Shown piece after piece: positions 9,368 through 17,170 of a DNA stretch of 64,000 bases. Each line of letters begins with the position of its first letter. Position 1 is the first letter of the stretch. The position numbers were made by a program, and so were the translations under genes. The stretch is from JAZSNL01 sp045536365 (GTDB lineage Bacteria > Bacillota_I > Bacilli_A > ML615J-28 > CAG-313), in contig JAZSNL010000006.1 in assembly GCA_045536365.1 (NCBI GenBank), forward strand, positions 45,488 through 109,487, given 5' to 3'. A model generated the notes under the pieces. That model was not told where the DNA came from. It did no database searches and was given only the letters and a program-made list of their open reading frames with translations.

Positions 9368-10471
9368 TTGAAAAGATTTTTTACAATAATAATATTATTT
9401 ATATTATCTATAATTTTTACTTCTTGTTTTGGTACGAGTACTAGATTTCCTGATATGGTAGAATATTCTGAACAAGAAATACTTGAAGTTGCAAAAGAAA
9501 AATATAATATTCAAAAATTTTATTATACTGGCGTAGAAGCAAGAAAAAGTTATGATCCCGTTGAAGGCTTTAGTTATAGTAATTATATTTGTAACGGAAT
9601 ATTTACTAATATTAAAAATCCAGATAATCTAGAGAAAGCATTAACATCATTTGCAGGAAAAAATGGTGGTCATGATATTCAAGGAATGTACAGATACTTT
9701 GCTTGTTATATTGCTTTGGGGGAAGATGATAATGGAAATGCAAAATTTATTTATTATAATACTAATATAAATAAAAATGAACAAATTGCAGAAACTATTG
9801 GTTCAAGTGATTATCCATATGATTTACATCCATCAGAAATTAATACAAAATTTATGGATGAGATAACTATGGATAGTTTAAGAATTAATTTTAAAAAACA
9901 ATATCATGATGAAATTAGTATAAAAGGAATACTATATTGTTTCGATACACCAACAATTGTAACAAGTTTAAATAATAGATATTACAAATATCTAGTTCAA
10001 TTTTATAAAGAAGAAGACAAAGCTGTATTTGACATATATAGAGTAACAGTTAGTGATGAATATAATTATGATGCTATAAGTCAAAATATAACATCAAAAG
10101 AACTTATATATTCTACATCAAATAAATATGAAATTTACTTTGCTAAATATGGTGTAAACCCAAGTGATTTTTTTGACATTAATTTTACAGTTGAACAGTC
10201 TACTGAAGCTAATTATTTAGATTTAATTAGCGGCACAATAACTGTTAAAGATATTGGAAAAGAAGTTGTAAATTATAGCTTTAATTATAAAATATCATAT
10301 AAAGTAAAAGATGAAGATGGCAAGTTAGTTGATAGAGAACATACTCGTGGTCATACCGAATTAAATAATAGTCGATTTGGATTATTAATTGATAAAATAG
10401 AAGGGTATGATCATAAACAATCCACTAATGTTACAATCTCTAATTTTTATATCATTTACAAAAAACAATGA
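9368..10471 (+). CDS. Putative lipoprotein of unknown function
   Basis: A 367-residue protein with a type II signal peptide: positively charged start, hydrophobic core and lipobox FTSC, with the lipidated Cys near residue 21. The mature part is hydrophilic, rich in Tyr, Asn and Lys, with no recognisable domain. TTG is taken as the start because AGGAGGT lies 8 bp upstream and the signal peptide begins exactly there. The gene has its own promoter and ends at a hairpin terminator, so it is monocistronic. It is the first gene inside the tRNA-adjacent island. It is not recognised beyond being an exported surface lipoprotein. Confidence 0.8.
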   Translation: MKRFFTIIILFILSIIFTSCFGTSTRFPDMVEYSEQEILEVAKEKYNIQKFYYTGVEARKSYDPVEGFSYSNYICNGIFTNIKNPDNLEKALTSFAGKNGGHDIQGMYRYFACYIALGEDDNGNAKFIYYNTNINKNEQIAETIGSSDYPYDLHPSEINTKFMDEITMDSLRINFKKQYHDEISIKGILYCFDTPTIVTSLNNRYYKYLVQFYKEEDKAVFDIYRVTVSDEYNYDAISQNITSKELIYSTSNKYEIYFAKYGVNPSDFFDINFTVEQSTEANYLDLISGTITVKDIGKEVVNYSFNYKISYKVKDEDGKLVDREHTRGHTELNNSRFGLLIDKIEGYDHKQSTNVTISNFYIIYKKQ

Positions 10472-10494
10472 TCAAACTAAACTATTAAATAATG

Positions 10495-10532
10495 AAAAGC
10501 TAGTTAACTAACAATAGGTTAGCTGGCTTTTT
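10495..10532 (+). terminator. Terminator after lipoprotein gene
   Basis: A 12-bp stem with two G-U pairs (AAGCTAGTTAAC with GTTAGCTGGCTT) followed by TTTTTA. Confidence 0.75.
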
Positions 10533-10606
10533 ACTTTCTCATTTGTCTGGACTTAAATCAAGTTTTAGTACATAATTACTTGAACTACTTAAGAAAGGAG
10601 CAGATG

Positions 10607-10838
10607 ATGGAGAATAATCTTATAAGTGATGAAGAAAGAAGAAAATAAAAAGATAAGATGAATAGGCTTATGGATTCAGAGTTAAGACTAAGAATTATTC
10701 ACGAATTAAGGTGGATATTACTTGGACTATTTTGTTTACATCAAAGATCATGATGTGTATATATAAGGACAAGAAATATTAAGTGAAATGGAAAGACAAG
10801 TATGGAAATACGTTAATGAAGAAACTCTAAACTACTAA
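10607..10838 (+). pseudogene. Degenerate small gene
   Basis: An ATG with a good AAAGGAG site opens a frame that reads MENNLISDEERRK, hits TAA, and continues in the same frame as KDKMNRLMDSELRLRIIHEL. A +1 shift then gives HDVYI, another TAA, and GQEILSEMERQVWKYVNEE before a final stop. Three consecutive protein-like segments broken by two stops and a shift suggest a decayed gene of about 75 codons. The intact product is not recognised. A less likely alternative is that only the first 13-codon peptide is translated. It lies between two healthy terminators inside the island. Confidence 0.45.
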
Positions 10839-10922
10839 TGTAGATGAAAGGCTATAATGCCTTTTGTCGTTTGAGAATATATAGTTCGCAACTAATCGGT
10901 GCGGTTAATATAGTTAAATAAG

Positions 10923-10951
10923 TTGATAATTAATCAAGATTGATATATAAT
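10923..10951 (+). promoter_or_regulatory. Promoter of small ORF at 10995
   Basis: TTGATA at 10923-10928, 17-bp spacer, TATAAT at 10946-10951. Start of transcription would fall near 10958. Confidence 0.75.
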
Positions 10952-10994
10952 ATTAGTGTAAAAAGACCTTAAACAATGAAAGGAGTTGATTATT

Positions 10995-11072
10995 ATGAAT
11001 AATATGTTTTATAATAAATTAGAAGTAATCATTGCCTTTCAGGTATTAACCTTTCCAGGTATGGATGAATAG
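10995..11072 (+). CDS. Small peptide of 25 residues
   Basis: Reads MNNMFYNKLEVIIAFQVLTF and ends PGMDE. It has an AAAGGAG ribosome binding site 9 bp upstream, a consensus promoter (10923-10951) and a strong terminator (11102-11133), so a transcript of about 175 nt with a single short ORF is expected. The middle is hydrophobic but too short and polar-ended for a confident membrane helix. It could be a leader peptide, a type I toxin-like peptide or a decayed gene start. The terminator lies between it and the downstream HTH gene, which would suit an attenuation arrangement. No family is recognised. Confidence 0.45.
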   Translation: MNNMFYNKLEVIIAFQVLTFPGMDE

Positions 11073-11101
11073 CATCCAGTAGCAAGCATATAGAAACTAT
11101 A

Positions 11102-11133
11102 AGCACTTCTAGTTTATTAGAGGTGCTTTTTTT
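11102..11133 (+). terminator. Terminator or attenuator before HTH gene
   Basis: A 9-bp stem AGCACTTCT/AGAGGTGCT (one G-U), 8-nt loop, then seven T residues. No separate promoter is evident between it and the HTH gene, so the regulator may depend on read-through. Confidence 0.8.
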
Positions 11134-11161
11134 GTTGCTACAAGAAAGGAGGTTGATATAT

Positions 11162-11206
11162 ATGAAAAATATAATATTAAAAAGAAAAGAGGTATTTGAC
11201 TATTAG
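11162..11206 (+). CDS. Possible 14-codon leader ORF ahead of HTH gene
   Basis: The strong AAAGGAGG site at 11145-11152 is followed by an ATG encoding MKNIILKRKEVFDY and a TAG that lies inside the first codons of the HTH gene. The overlap suggests either translational coupling to the TTG start at 11196 or a frameshift that separated an original ATG start from the HTH domain. Real translation is uncertain. Confidence 0.3.
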   Translation: MKNIILKRKEVFDY

Positions 11207-11402
11207 TTTTGGAACTAATTTAAAGGCTTTAAGGGAAAAGAGAAATTTATCTCAAGAAGACCTTGCAAGAAAATTACAAATTTCCAGACAGTCAATATCA
11301 AAGTGGGAACAAGGTATAAGTTATCCTAGTATTTTGTATCTTGTTCCACTTACTAAAATACTTGATTGTACATTGGAAGAATTATTGAAAGATTTAAATT
11401 AA
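11196..11402 (+). CDS. Cro/CI-type HTH transcriptional regulator (short)
   Basis: A 68-residue DNA-binding protein consisting almost entirely of one HTH_3/XRE domain: LREKRNLSQEDLARKLQISRQSISKWEQGISYPS, with the recognition helix around SRQSISKW. It ends soon after the fifth helix (LDCTLEELLKDLN). The start is TTG at 11196 behind a GAGG stretch, overlapping a 14-codon leader. The first codons (TISFGTNLK) match the usual N-terminus, so little if any is missing. It is followed 17 bp later by a GNAT protein, a frequent HTH-acetyltransferase pairing in which the HTH protein probably controls the pair. Confidence 0.85.
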   Translation: MTISFGTNLKALREKRNLSQEDLARKLQISRQSISKWEQGISYPSILYLVPLTKILDCTLEELLKDLN

Positions 11403-11419
11403 GAAAGTAGGTGTTAATG

Positions 11420-12430
11420 ATGAATGATTTTAAAGTATATAAAACAATCCATTTTCCAGATGAATGGGCAGAACAAATTACGTTAATGCACCAGAAACAA
11501 TGGAACACAAATAAAGGCTCATATATGTATTATAATGTTCGTCATATGAATCTTGATTCTAAACATAATTTCTATATTTTAGGAATATTAAATAATAAGG
11601 TCATCGCGAGTTGTTTTGTTTCATCATATGCAAACTATGAACTAGATGAACCCATAGAAAAGAATGATGAATATTTAATATCATCTTTAATTGTTGATAA
11701 AGACTATCAAAAACAAGGATATGGCACTAGTTTTATTAAAAGTGTTATTACTATTTTGAAAGAAGAAAATGTTATAAAGATAGCTGCATTTGCATGTGAT
11801 AACAGTAAAAGATTATTTGAAAAGTTAGGATTTATTAAAGATGAAAGCGTAACATCGTTCGGTAGTACTTATCCTGGAGATGATGATGCGGTTTATTATG
11901 AACTAAATCTTGAAAGTAACTTTTATTTATCAAAACTAAATAAAGATGATGTTAGGTTTGTATCAATATCAATGAATAATGAATTTTATAAACATTATAA
12001 ATGCCGTGAAGATGATAAAGAACCATATCTTTTATTACCTAGTGTGACTAAATATGAAAATACAATAATGTCATATGCAACAAAAGAAAATGCGATAGTA
12101 AAAACAGTTAGATGTGGTAAAATGGCTGTAGGATTTGCTCATATTTATTATACTGATTATGATGATGATCCAAAATATAGTGAGCATTCAGTTACTCTAG
12201 AATTCTATTTAGATGAAAATTATTTATTTAAAAGTGCTATTTTTAAAATGGTAGAAGAAGCTATTAACTTTTATAAAGAGAAAAAAGAAAACCATAATTT
12301 AGAACATATAAAGGTATGTTTAAATAAGTATACTATACTGATGAGAAGATATGATTTCTATAAAAGATGTTTATTAGAATTAGGGTTTACCAAAAAAGAT
12401 AAAGAGACGTTCATATTAAAAATTATATAA
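11420..12430 (+). CDS. GNAT family N-acetyltransferase, double domain
   Basis: A 336-residue protein. The first half (about residues 1-170) is a typical Gcn5-related acetyltransferase with the beta4-alpha3 acetyl-CoA loop DKDYQKQGYGTSFIKS and a C-terminal ERLGFxxD-like segment (FEKLGFIKDE). The second half (175-336) looks like a degenerate GNAT copy ending in LLELGFTKKDKE. The substrate cannot be inferred. Two adjacent ATGs (11417 and 11420) are possible, and the weak GTAGGTG site fits the second slightly better. It lies directly behind the XRE regulator and is probably co-transcribed with it. Confidence 0.78.
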   Translation: MNDFKVYKTIHFPDEWAEQITLMHQKQWNTNKGSYMYYNVRHMNLDSKHNFYILGILNNKVIASCFVSSYANYELDEPIEKNDEYLISSLIVDKDYQKQGYGTSFIKSVITILKEENVIKIAAFACDNSKRLFEKLGFIKDESVTSFGSTYPGDDDAVYYELNLESNFYLSKLNKDDVRFVSISMNNEFYKHYKCREDDKEPYLLLPSVTKYENTIMSYATKENAIVKTVRCGKMAVGFAHIYYTDYDDDPKYSEHSVTLEFYLDENYLFKSAIFKMVEEAINFYKEKKENHNLEHIKVCLNKYTILMRRYDFYKRCLLELGFTKKDKETFILKII

Positions 12431-12450
12431 AGTGCAAAAAACACCATTAG

Positions 12451-12765
12451 TCCTACTTAGGATTAGAGTTCTATGCTACTGAAACACATTTTAGTGTTGT
12501 TATTTATAATGTAAATTATAATAACGTAGAAAATGGCGTAACAAATGGCGTAATAAATGGCGTAACAAATGGCGCATTAAATGAAAATGAAAAAATTGTA
12601 TATTGGGCGATGAAAGCAAATCCACAGATTACTATTGCTGAAATTGTTCAAAAAGCAAGAATATCTAGAAGAACAGTTGAAAGAATAATTGCTAGATTAA
12701 AAGAAAAAGAATTAATTGAAAGAAGTGGCGCTAACAAAGGTGGTTATTGGAAAGTAAGTGAATAA
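12451..12765 (+). pseudogene. 3' remnant of ATP-binding protein with C-terminal winged HTH
   Basis: The open frame encodes about 104 residues without a start codon, following an in-frame TAG at 12448. It reads GLEFYATETHFSVVIYN, then an NGV-rich linker (NGVTNGVINGVTNGA), then a winged HTH (IVYWAMKANPQITIAEIV, RISRRTVERIIARLKEKELI) ending GYWKVSE. This is the usual C-terminus of AlbA_2/HATPase_c_4 ('RecG-like') putative transcriptional regulators. The N-terminal 350-400 residues are missing, so the gene is a remnant. The linker is encoded by a short near-tandem repeat of AATGGCGTA units. A 15-bp terminator follows. Confidence 0.75.
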
Positions 12766-12770
12766 TAATT

Positions 12771-12818
12771 TAGTGATAGACTATAAAATTTTTGTGTATA
12801 GTCTATCACTATTTTTAT
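12771..12818 (+). terminator. Strong terminator
   Basis: A perfect 15-bp stem (12771-12785 with 12797-12811), 11-nt loop, then TTTTTATT. It ends the remnant above. Confidence 0.85.
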
Positions 12819-12827
12819 TATAAGTGA

Positions 12828-13067
12828 CTTATAGTCCTCCACACCTTATGAAAAGATAGATGTCGTAGCTGTTAGGCATGTGTTAACTATGGAGTTGAAG
12901 CACTAAATTTGGATGAAAACACTATTAAAATAGCCAAATTAACCTATAAATATAGGTATTTAGCATATGTAATAGACTCAAATGGTTGTAGATCAAGAGA
13001 GTGGAAAGACAAAACACATATTGTTTTAAGTCTTGACCTCAGCACTACAAAAAGTTATATTTTATAA
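12828..13067 (+). pseudogene. Decayed coding fragment C1 (paralogue of 15445-15687)
   Basis: Reading the frame that ends at the TAA 13065-13067 gives a protein-like stretch with NYGVEALNLDENTIKI, YKYRYLAYV, SREWKDKTHIVLSLDL and TTKSY. Two in-frame stops (TGA and TAG) interrupt its first third and no start codon is present. A second copy at 15445-15687 encodes a 66% identical stretch over 56 residues, with mostly conservative exchanges (K/R, D/E, I/V, S/T). That is the pattern of a once-translated protein. The family is not recognised. A weak hairpin-T-run terminator follows at about 13083-13113, as in the other copy. Confidence 0.55.
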
Positions 13068-13180
13068 AAATTTAAAATTGTAAGAAGAGATTGATATGAT
13101 GAATCTTTTTTCTTTTTTAAATGAATAATATTTTTGTTTATGATATAATGAATATATAATAAGAGTGGAGGCTGAATTAT

Positions 13181-14953
13181 ATGAAAAGAATTTCCTTACT
13201 TTCTATATTATTCTTAAGTCTTTTAATATTTTTAACATCTTGTGGTCGTAAATGGATTATAGAAGTAGATGGTTATATTCTTCATAAAACAGATGGAAAA
13301 TATTATATTGCACAAATACCTGATTCTGCAAGAAATGAAAGTATATATGAAATTCCAACTCATGTTGGTCAATATGAAATTTATGGATTTGGATCTGATC
13401 GAAGTCTTGGTATTTGGGCCGGTAAAGAAGAAATTAAATTTGGTCATATTCGAAAATTAGTTGTGAAGAATCATATAAAATCAATATATTTTGATCATTA
13501 TCAATTTTTATTGATTGAAACTGAACAGCCTTTATCAAAAATAGATTGGGAAGGGCGAGGAGCTAGTCATTATGTTCGATGTTATTTTTTATCTCCTAAG
13601 GAAGATTTGAATGTTAAATATGTTGATAGATCGGATTGTTATGATGGAATCGTTTATGAGATAAAAAATGATGGTTTTTCAAAAGTTTTATTTAATTATT
13701 CAAGTGAATTTACAATTCATAATGAGCATAAAAATACAATTGTAAATGAAATAGGTGAATTTTCTTTTTCTGAATCTAATATATCTGAAATTTTTATTCC
13801 TAATAATATTACAATTATTGGAGATTATGCATTTCAATATTCATCATTAAAAAATATTTCATTAAATAATGTAGTTAATATTGGAGAATATGCATTTGAA
13901 AATAGTCAAATAGAAAAATTAGATTTACCTAATACCGCATTAAAAATAGAAGATTACGCATTTACTCATAATAAGATAAAGAATATAATTATTCCACAAA
14001 ATCTTTCTCATTTAGGAATAGGCGTTTTTAAAAATAATGAAATTGAAAGTTTTAAATTTGAAAGTGTGCATATCAGATCTATTCCTGAAATGTTATTTTA
14101 TGGATGTCCTTTAACTGGTGAATTAAATTATGGAGAATATATAAACTCAATAAGAAGTGGTGCGTTAAGCGCGAATGACCGAGAAGAACTAGTTATTCCT
14201 AGTACAATTACATCTTTTGGAGATCTATCTTATTGTGATAATCTAAAAAAAATATATTTACCTAATACTCCAATTATAATAAATAGTTTTTCTCATTTAG
14301 ATAATTTAGAAGAGTTACATTTAGGTGGAACATCAACCATAAATGGGTTTGAAGATATGTACTCTGTAAGTAATCTAAGACTTATTACAGTAAGTGATGA
14401 TAATGAAAAATTATATGTAAATAATGGAATTTTATATAATAAAAATACTAATGCAATAGTTAAATGTCCTCCTAAATTAGAAATAGAAAAAATACAAATA
14501 GATATAAAACCGTATCGTTATGCTTTTTCTGATAATTTTTATATCAAGGAAGCTATTATCAATTGTGAATTATCAGAAGGATTATTTTCTTATTGTAAAA
14601 ATTTAGAAAAAGTTAAGTTAGCAGATTCTGTTAAAATTGTTCCAAGAGTTACTTTTTTTACATGTTCTAATTTAAAAGAAATAAATTTAAACAACATTGT
14701 TAGAATTGAGGATCAAGCTTTTTTTCAATGTGAGTCATTAAATAAAGTAGATCTATCAAATTGTGAAGTTGTTAAACATAGAGCTTTTAAACAGTGTAAC
14801 TTATATGAAGTAATTTTTACTTCTAAAATAAGAGAAATTGAAGATAGTGCTTTCGCAAATAACAAAAAATTAAGAAAATGTAATTATTATAACGCAAACT
14901 TAGGTGAACATGCATTTTATGATACTCCATTATATAAAAAAACTAAAAAATAG
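13181..14953 (+). CDS. BspA-like leucine-rich-repeat lipoprotein
   Basis: Surface lipoprotein of 590 residues. A signal peptide with lipobox LTSC (Cys near residue 21) is followed by about 160 unassigned residues. Multiple LRR_5 units then run from about 185 to the C-terminus, with repeated IxIPxxxTxIGDYAFxxSxLxxI patterns (for example FIPNNITIIGDYAF and LDLPNTALKIEDYAF). BspA-like LRRs in gut and oral bacteria commonly mediate adhesion to host or matrix, and binding here is inference from the family. A TATAAT at 13144-13149 and a GTGGAGG site precede it. Its stop lies 2 bp before the broken gene at 14956, so its insertion may have cut that gene. Confidence 0.87.
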   Translation: MKRISLLSILFLSLLIFLTSCGRKWIIEVDGYILHKTDGKYYIAQIPDSARNESIYEIPTHVGQYEIYGFGSDRSLGIWAGKEEIKFGHIRKLVVKNHIKSIYFDHYQFLLIETEQPLSKIDWEGRGASHYVRCYFLSPKEDLNVKYVDRSDCYDGIVYEIKNDGFSKVLFNYSSEFTIHNEHKNTIVNEIGEFSFSESNISEIFIPNNITIIGDYAFQYSSLKNISLNNVVNIGEYAFENSQIEKLDLPNTALKIEDYAFTHNKIKNIIIPQNLSHLGIGVFKNNEIESFKFESVHIRSIPEMLFYGCPLTGELNYGEYINSIRSGALSANDREELVIPSTITSFGDLSYCDNLKKIYLPNTPIIINSFSHLDNLEELHLGGTSTINGFEDMYSVSNLRLITVSDDNEKLYVNNGILYNKNTNAIVKCPPKLEIEKIQIDIKPYRYAFSDNFYIKEAIINCELSEGLFSYCKNLEKVKLADSVKIVPRVTFFTCSNLKEINLNNIVRIEDQAFFQCESLNKVDLSNCEVVKHRAFKQCNLYEVIFTSKIREIEDSAFANNKKLRKCNYYNANLGEHAFYDTPLYKKTKK

Positions 14954-14955
14954 AA

Positions 14956-15444
14956 GTGAGACTTATAAATAAAGTAGAGTCACTTGATGAAAGAGTTAGT
15001 AATATTGAGAATAATTATAAACCTCAAGAATTTAAAAATTCACAACTATTTTTTGATGGAGAGTTTTATGATGCATATACTTTAATACAATCATTATTTG
15101 AATCAGCTAATAATGAAATTATTATTATTGATAATTATGTAGATAGAACAATACTAGATAGATTAGTAGTTAAAAATAAAAATGTTCAAGTTATTATTTA
15201 TACTAGTATAAACTCAAAACTATTAGGTAGAGATATAAATACATTTAATAGTCAATATGGTGGATTAGATGTAAGATATACTACAAATGTGCATGATAGC
15301 AATGCAAACTAGTTTGCAATTATTATTATAGATCAAAATAAAATTTATCATTTAGGACATTCAATAAAAGATTTAGGGAAAAAGATATTTTCAATTAGCC
15401 AATCAGAAAGTAGATTAATAACAAAATTACTAAATAATATATAG
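14956..15444 (+). pseudogene. Broken ORF6N-type protein, C-terminal half
   Basis: The frame encodes a coiled start (VESLDERVSNIENNYKPQ) and the C-terminal region typical of ORF6N-domain proteins: LFFDGEFYDAYTLIQSL, IIIIDNYVDRTILDRL, then HD and, after a TAG at 15310-15312, IIIIDQNKIYHLGHSIKDLG to the final TAG at 15442. The ORF6N DNA-binding domain that should precede it is missing, and a GTG at 14956 is the only start. The internal stop lies in a perfect 16-nt palindrome (15303-15318) that looks inserted between the HD and IID parts of the motif. ORF6N proteins are usually phage- or mobile-element-borne. The function is probably lost. Confidence 0.75.
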
Positions 15445-15687
15445 AAAAGACTTATCGTCCCATATACCTATATAAAAGATAGATATTGTAGCAGTAAGAT
15501 AGGTGTTGACTACGGAGTTGATATTCTGAATTTAGATGAAAATAATATAAAAATTTGTAATTTAGTGTATAAATATAGATATTTAGCATATGTGGTATGT
15601 CCAAATGGATACAGATATAGAGAGTGGAGAGATAGAACTAATATAATTTTAACTATTGACCTCAACACTACAAAAAGTTCTTTTTGA
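15445..15687 (+). pseudogene. Decayed coding fragment C2 (paralogue of 12828-13067)
   Basis: An 80-codon open stretch without a start codon follows in frame directly after the TAG of the broken ORF6N gene. It reads RLIVPYTYIKDRYCSSKIGV, then DYGVDILNLDENNIKI, YKYRYLAYV, YREWRDRTNIILTIDL, TTKSSF and TGA. Unlike copy C1 it has no internal stop. It could be the 3' end of a lost gene or a duplicated exon-like module. Synonymous differences and conservative exchanges between the copies show former coding function. A 13-bp terminator lies 13 bp beyond. The family is unknown. Confidence 0.5.
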
Positions 15688-15700
15688 TAAAAGATATACT

Positions 15701-15734
15701 AAGAATAATATAGATCACTATATTATTCTTTTTT
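15701..15734 (+). terminator. Strong terminator
   Basis: A perfect 13-bp stem (15701-15713 with 15718-15730), 4-nt loop ATCA, then a T run. Confidence 0.85.
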
Positions 15735-15754
15735 ATTAAGTGGGAATAATATAC

Positions 15755-15783
15755 TTGACAATAGGTCGAAATTCCGATATAAT
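15755..15783 (+). promoter_or_regulatory. Promoter and candidate operator of the HTH-HipA pair
   Basis: Perfect TTGACA (15755-15760) and TATAAT (15778-15783) with a 17-bp spacer. The spacer contains TCGAAATTCCGA (15766-15777), an inverted repeat matching at five of six pairs. It is well placed for repression by the HTH protein encoded immediately downstream. Confidence 0.75.
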
Positions 15784-15800
15784 ATAGATAGGTGATACAT

Positions 15801-16205
15801 ATGAATTTACAAGAATTAATTGAAAAGAATAATTACACAATATACAGATTTTCAAAGGAAAGTAAGATTCCTAAAACTACATTGCTAGATTTATGTAGTG
15901 GAAAAACTAGTATTTATAAATCACAAGCTATTACAATAAAAAAGATTGCGGATACATTAGGAGTATCAATGGAATATATTATGTCTTTAGAGAATGTAAA
16001 TAAAGATTATTTGGAATTTAATATTCCAGATTTTTTAAGATATTCTATTAATATGTTTAATAGAAATATTAAAACATCTCTTTATGATATTTATTATTGT
16101 ACATTACAAAGTGATATTAACGTTGCTGAAGTTGGGGGTTATATTTCTCCAAACCAAGCATGGTTTTTAAGAAAAAAGTATTTGGGGGTAGATAATTATG
16201 ATTGA
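15801..16205 (+). CDS. XRE-family HTH protein, antitoxin-like partner of HipA
   Basis: A 134-residue protein. The N-terminal HTH (LQELIEKNNYTIYRFSKESK, then IPKTTLLDLCSGKTS) is followed by a C-terminal region of about 60 residues ending WFLRKKYLGVDNYD, often seen next to HipA-type genes. A GTG 9 bp upstream is possible, but ATG 15801 lies at the right distance from GATAGGTG. Its stop overlaps the HipA start by 8 bp, the usual coupling of antitoxin and kinase toxin. The palindrome in its promoter spacer suggests autoregulation. An antitoxin role is inferred from the arrangement. Confidence 0.8.
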   Translation: MNLQELIEKNNYTIYRFSKESKIPKTTLLDLCSGKTSIYKSQAITIKKIADTLGVSMEYIMSLENVNKDYLEFNIPDFLRYSINMFNRNIKTSLYDIYYCTLQSDINVAEVGGYISPNQAWFLRKKYLGVDNYD

Positions 16206-17076
16206 TTTCACAAATATGGTTCGTAAAAATAAAACATTTAATGGTGCCGGTGGAAATAAATTATCAATAATCTATAATGATGAACAATATATGTTGAAGT
16301 TTGCTCCCGTTGCAAAAAAGAATAAAAATATGAGTTATAGTAATAGCACAATTTCTGAATATATCGGTTCAAACATATATAAATTAATAGGAATTCCAGT
16401 TCAAGAAACTATACTAGGTGAGTATAAAGTGAAAGATAAAACTAAAATAGTTGTAGCTTGTAAAGATTTTACAAAGCCTGGAATCATAATTCAAGATTTT
16501 GCATCACTTAAAAATACAATGATTGATTCTGATGAAAATGGTTATGGAACAGAGCTTAAAACTATATTAGAGACAATTGATTCACAAAAAGTTATTGATC
16601 AAGTTGAATTGAAAAACAGATTTTGGGATATGTTTATAGTTGATGCATTAATTGGAAATATGGATAGGCATAATGGTAATTGGGGTTTTTTATATAACAC
16701 TTTAACGGATGAAGTAACAATTGCTCCAGTGTATGACTGTGGTAGTAGTCTATATCCTCAAGCAGATAATAAAATTATGGAAAAAGTATTAACTGATGAA
16801 AATGAATTAAAAGTTAGAGTATATGAATTTCCAACATCAGCTATATTTAATGTTGGTAAGAGAATTAATTATTTTGAGTTTATTTCTTCAAACTATGATA
16901 ATGAATGCACTAAGGCTTTATTTAGAATTTATCCAAAGATTGATTTAATTAAAATTAATAATTTAATTGATGATATTGAGTGTATAACAGAATTAGAAAA
17001 AACATTTTATAAAACAATCATTAAAGAAAGAAAAGAAAAAATACTTGAATATAGTATAAATATTTTGAACAAATAA
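16198..17076 (+). CDS. HipA/CtkA-like serine/threonine kinase (toxin-like)
   Basis: A 292-residue protein kinase of the HipA C-terminal family. Signatures are a glycine-rich start (NGAGGNKLSII), a nucleotide-binding Lys in YMLKFAP, the catalytic loop NMDRHNGNWGF with D156, and the metal-binding YDCGSS with D180 (the DFG equivalent). It lacks the N-terminal HipA_N domain, as do CtkA- and HipT-type kinases. In characterised systems such kinases phosphorylate aminoacyl-tRNA synthetases or other targets and arrest growth; the target here is unknown. It is co-transcribed with the XRE gene and is the last gene before the second copy of the island repeat. Confidence 0.85.
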   Translation: MIDFTNMVRKNKTFNGAGGNKLSIIYNDEQYMLKFAPVAKKNKNMSYSNSTISEYIGSNIYKLIGIPVQETILGEYKVKDKTKIVVACKDFTKPGIIIQDFASLKNTMIDSDENGYGTELKTILETIDSQKVIDQVELKNRFWDMFIVDALIGNMDRHNGNWGFLYNTLTDEVTIAPVYDCGSSLYPQADNKIMEKVLTDENELKVRVYEFPTSAIFNVGKRINYFEFISSNYDNECTKALFRIYPKIDLIKINNLIDDIECITELEKTFYKTIIKERKEKILEYSINILNK

Positions 17077-17170
17077 ATAAGTATATATATTTTTAATAAC
17101 TTATTGTCAAGTCTATAGTGTAGAGGTACTACAAAACTTACAATCACATAGTGTACAACCATTAAAATGT

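Noticed and set aside
12530..12590. Repeats AATGGCGTA resembling a small CRISPR or VNTR
   Set aside because: They encode the NGV-rich linker of a protein remnant and have no spacers.
15310..15312. Stop-codon read-through or recoding in the ORF6N-type gene
   Set aside because: The gene also lacks its N-terminal domain and the stop lies in an insertion-like palindrome, so decay is simpler.
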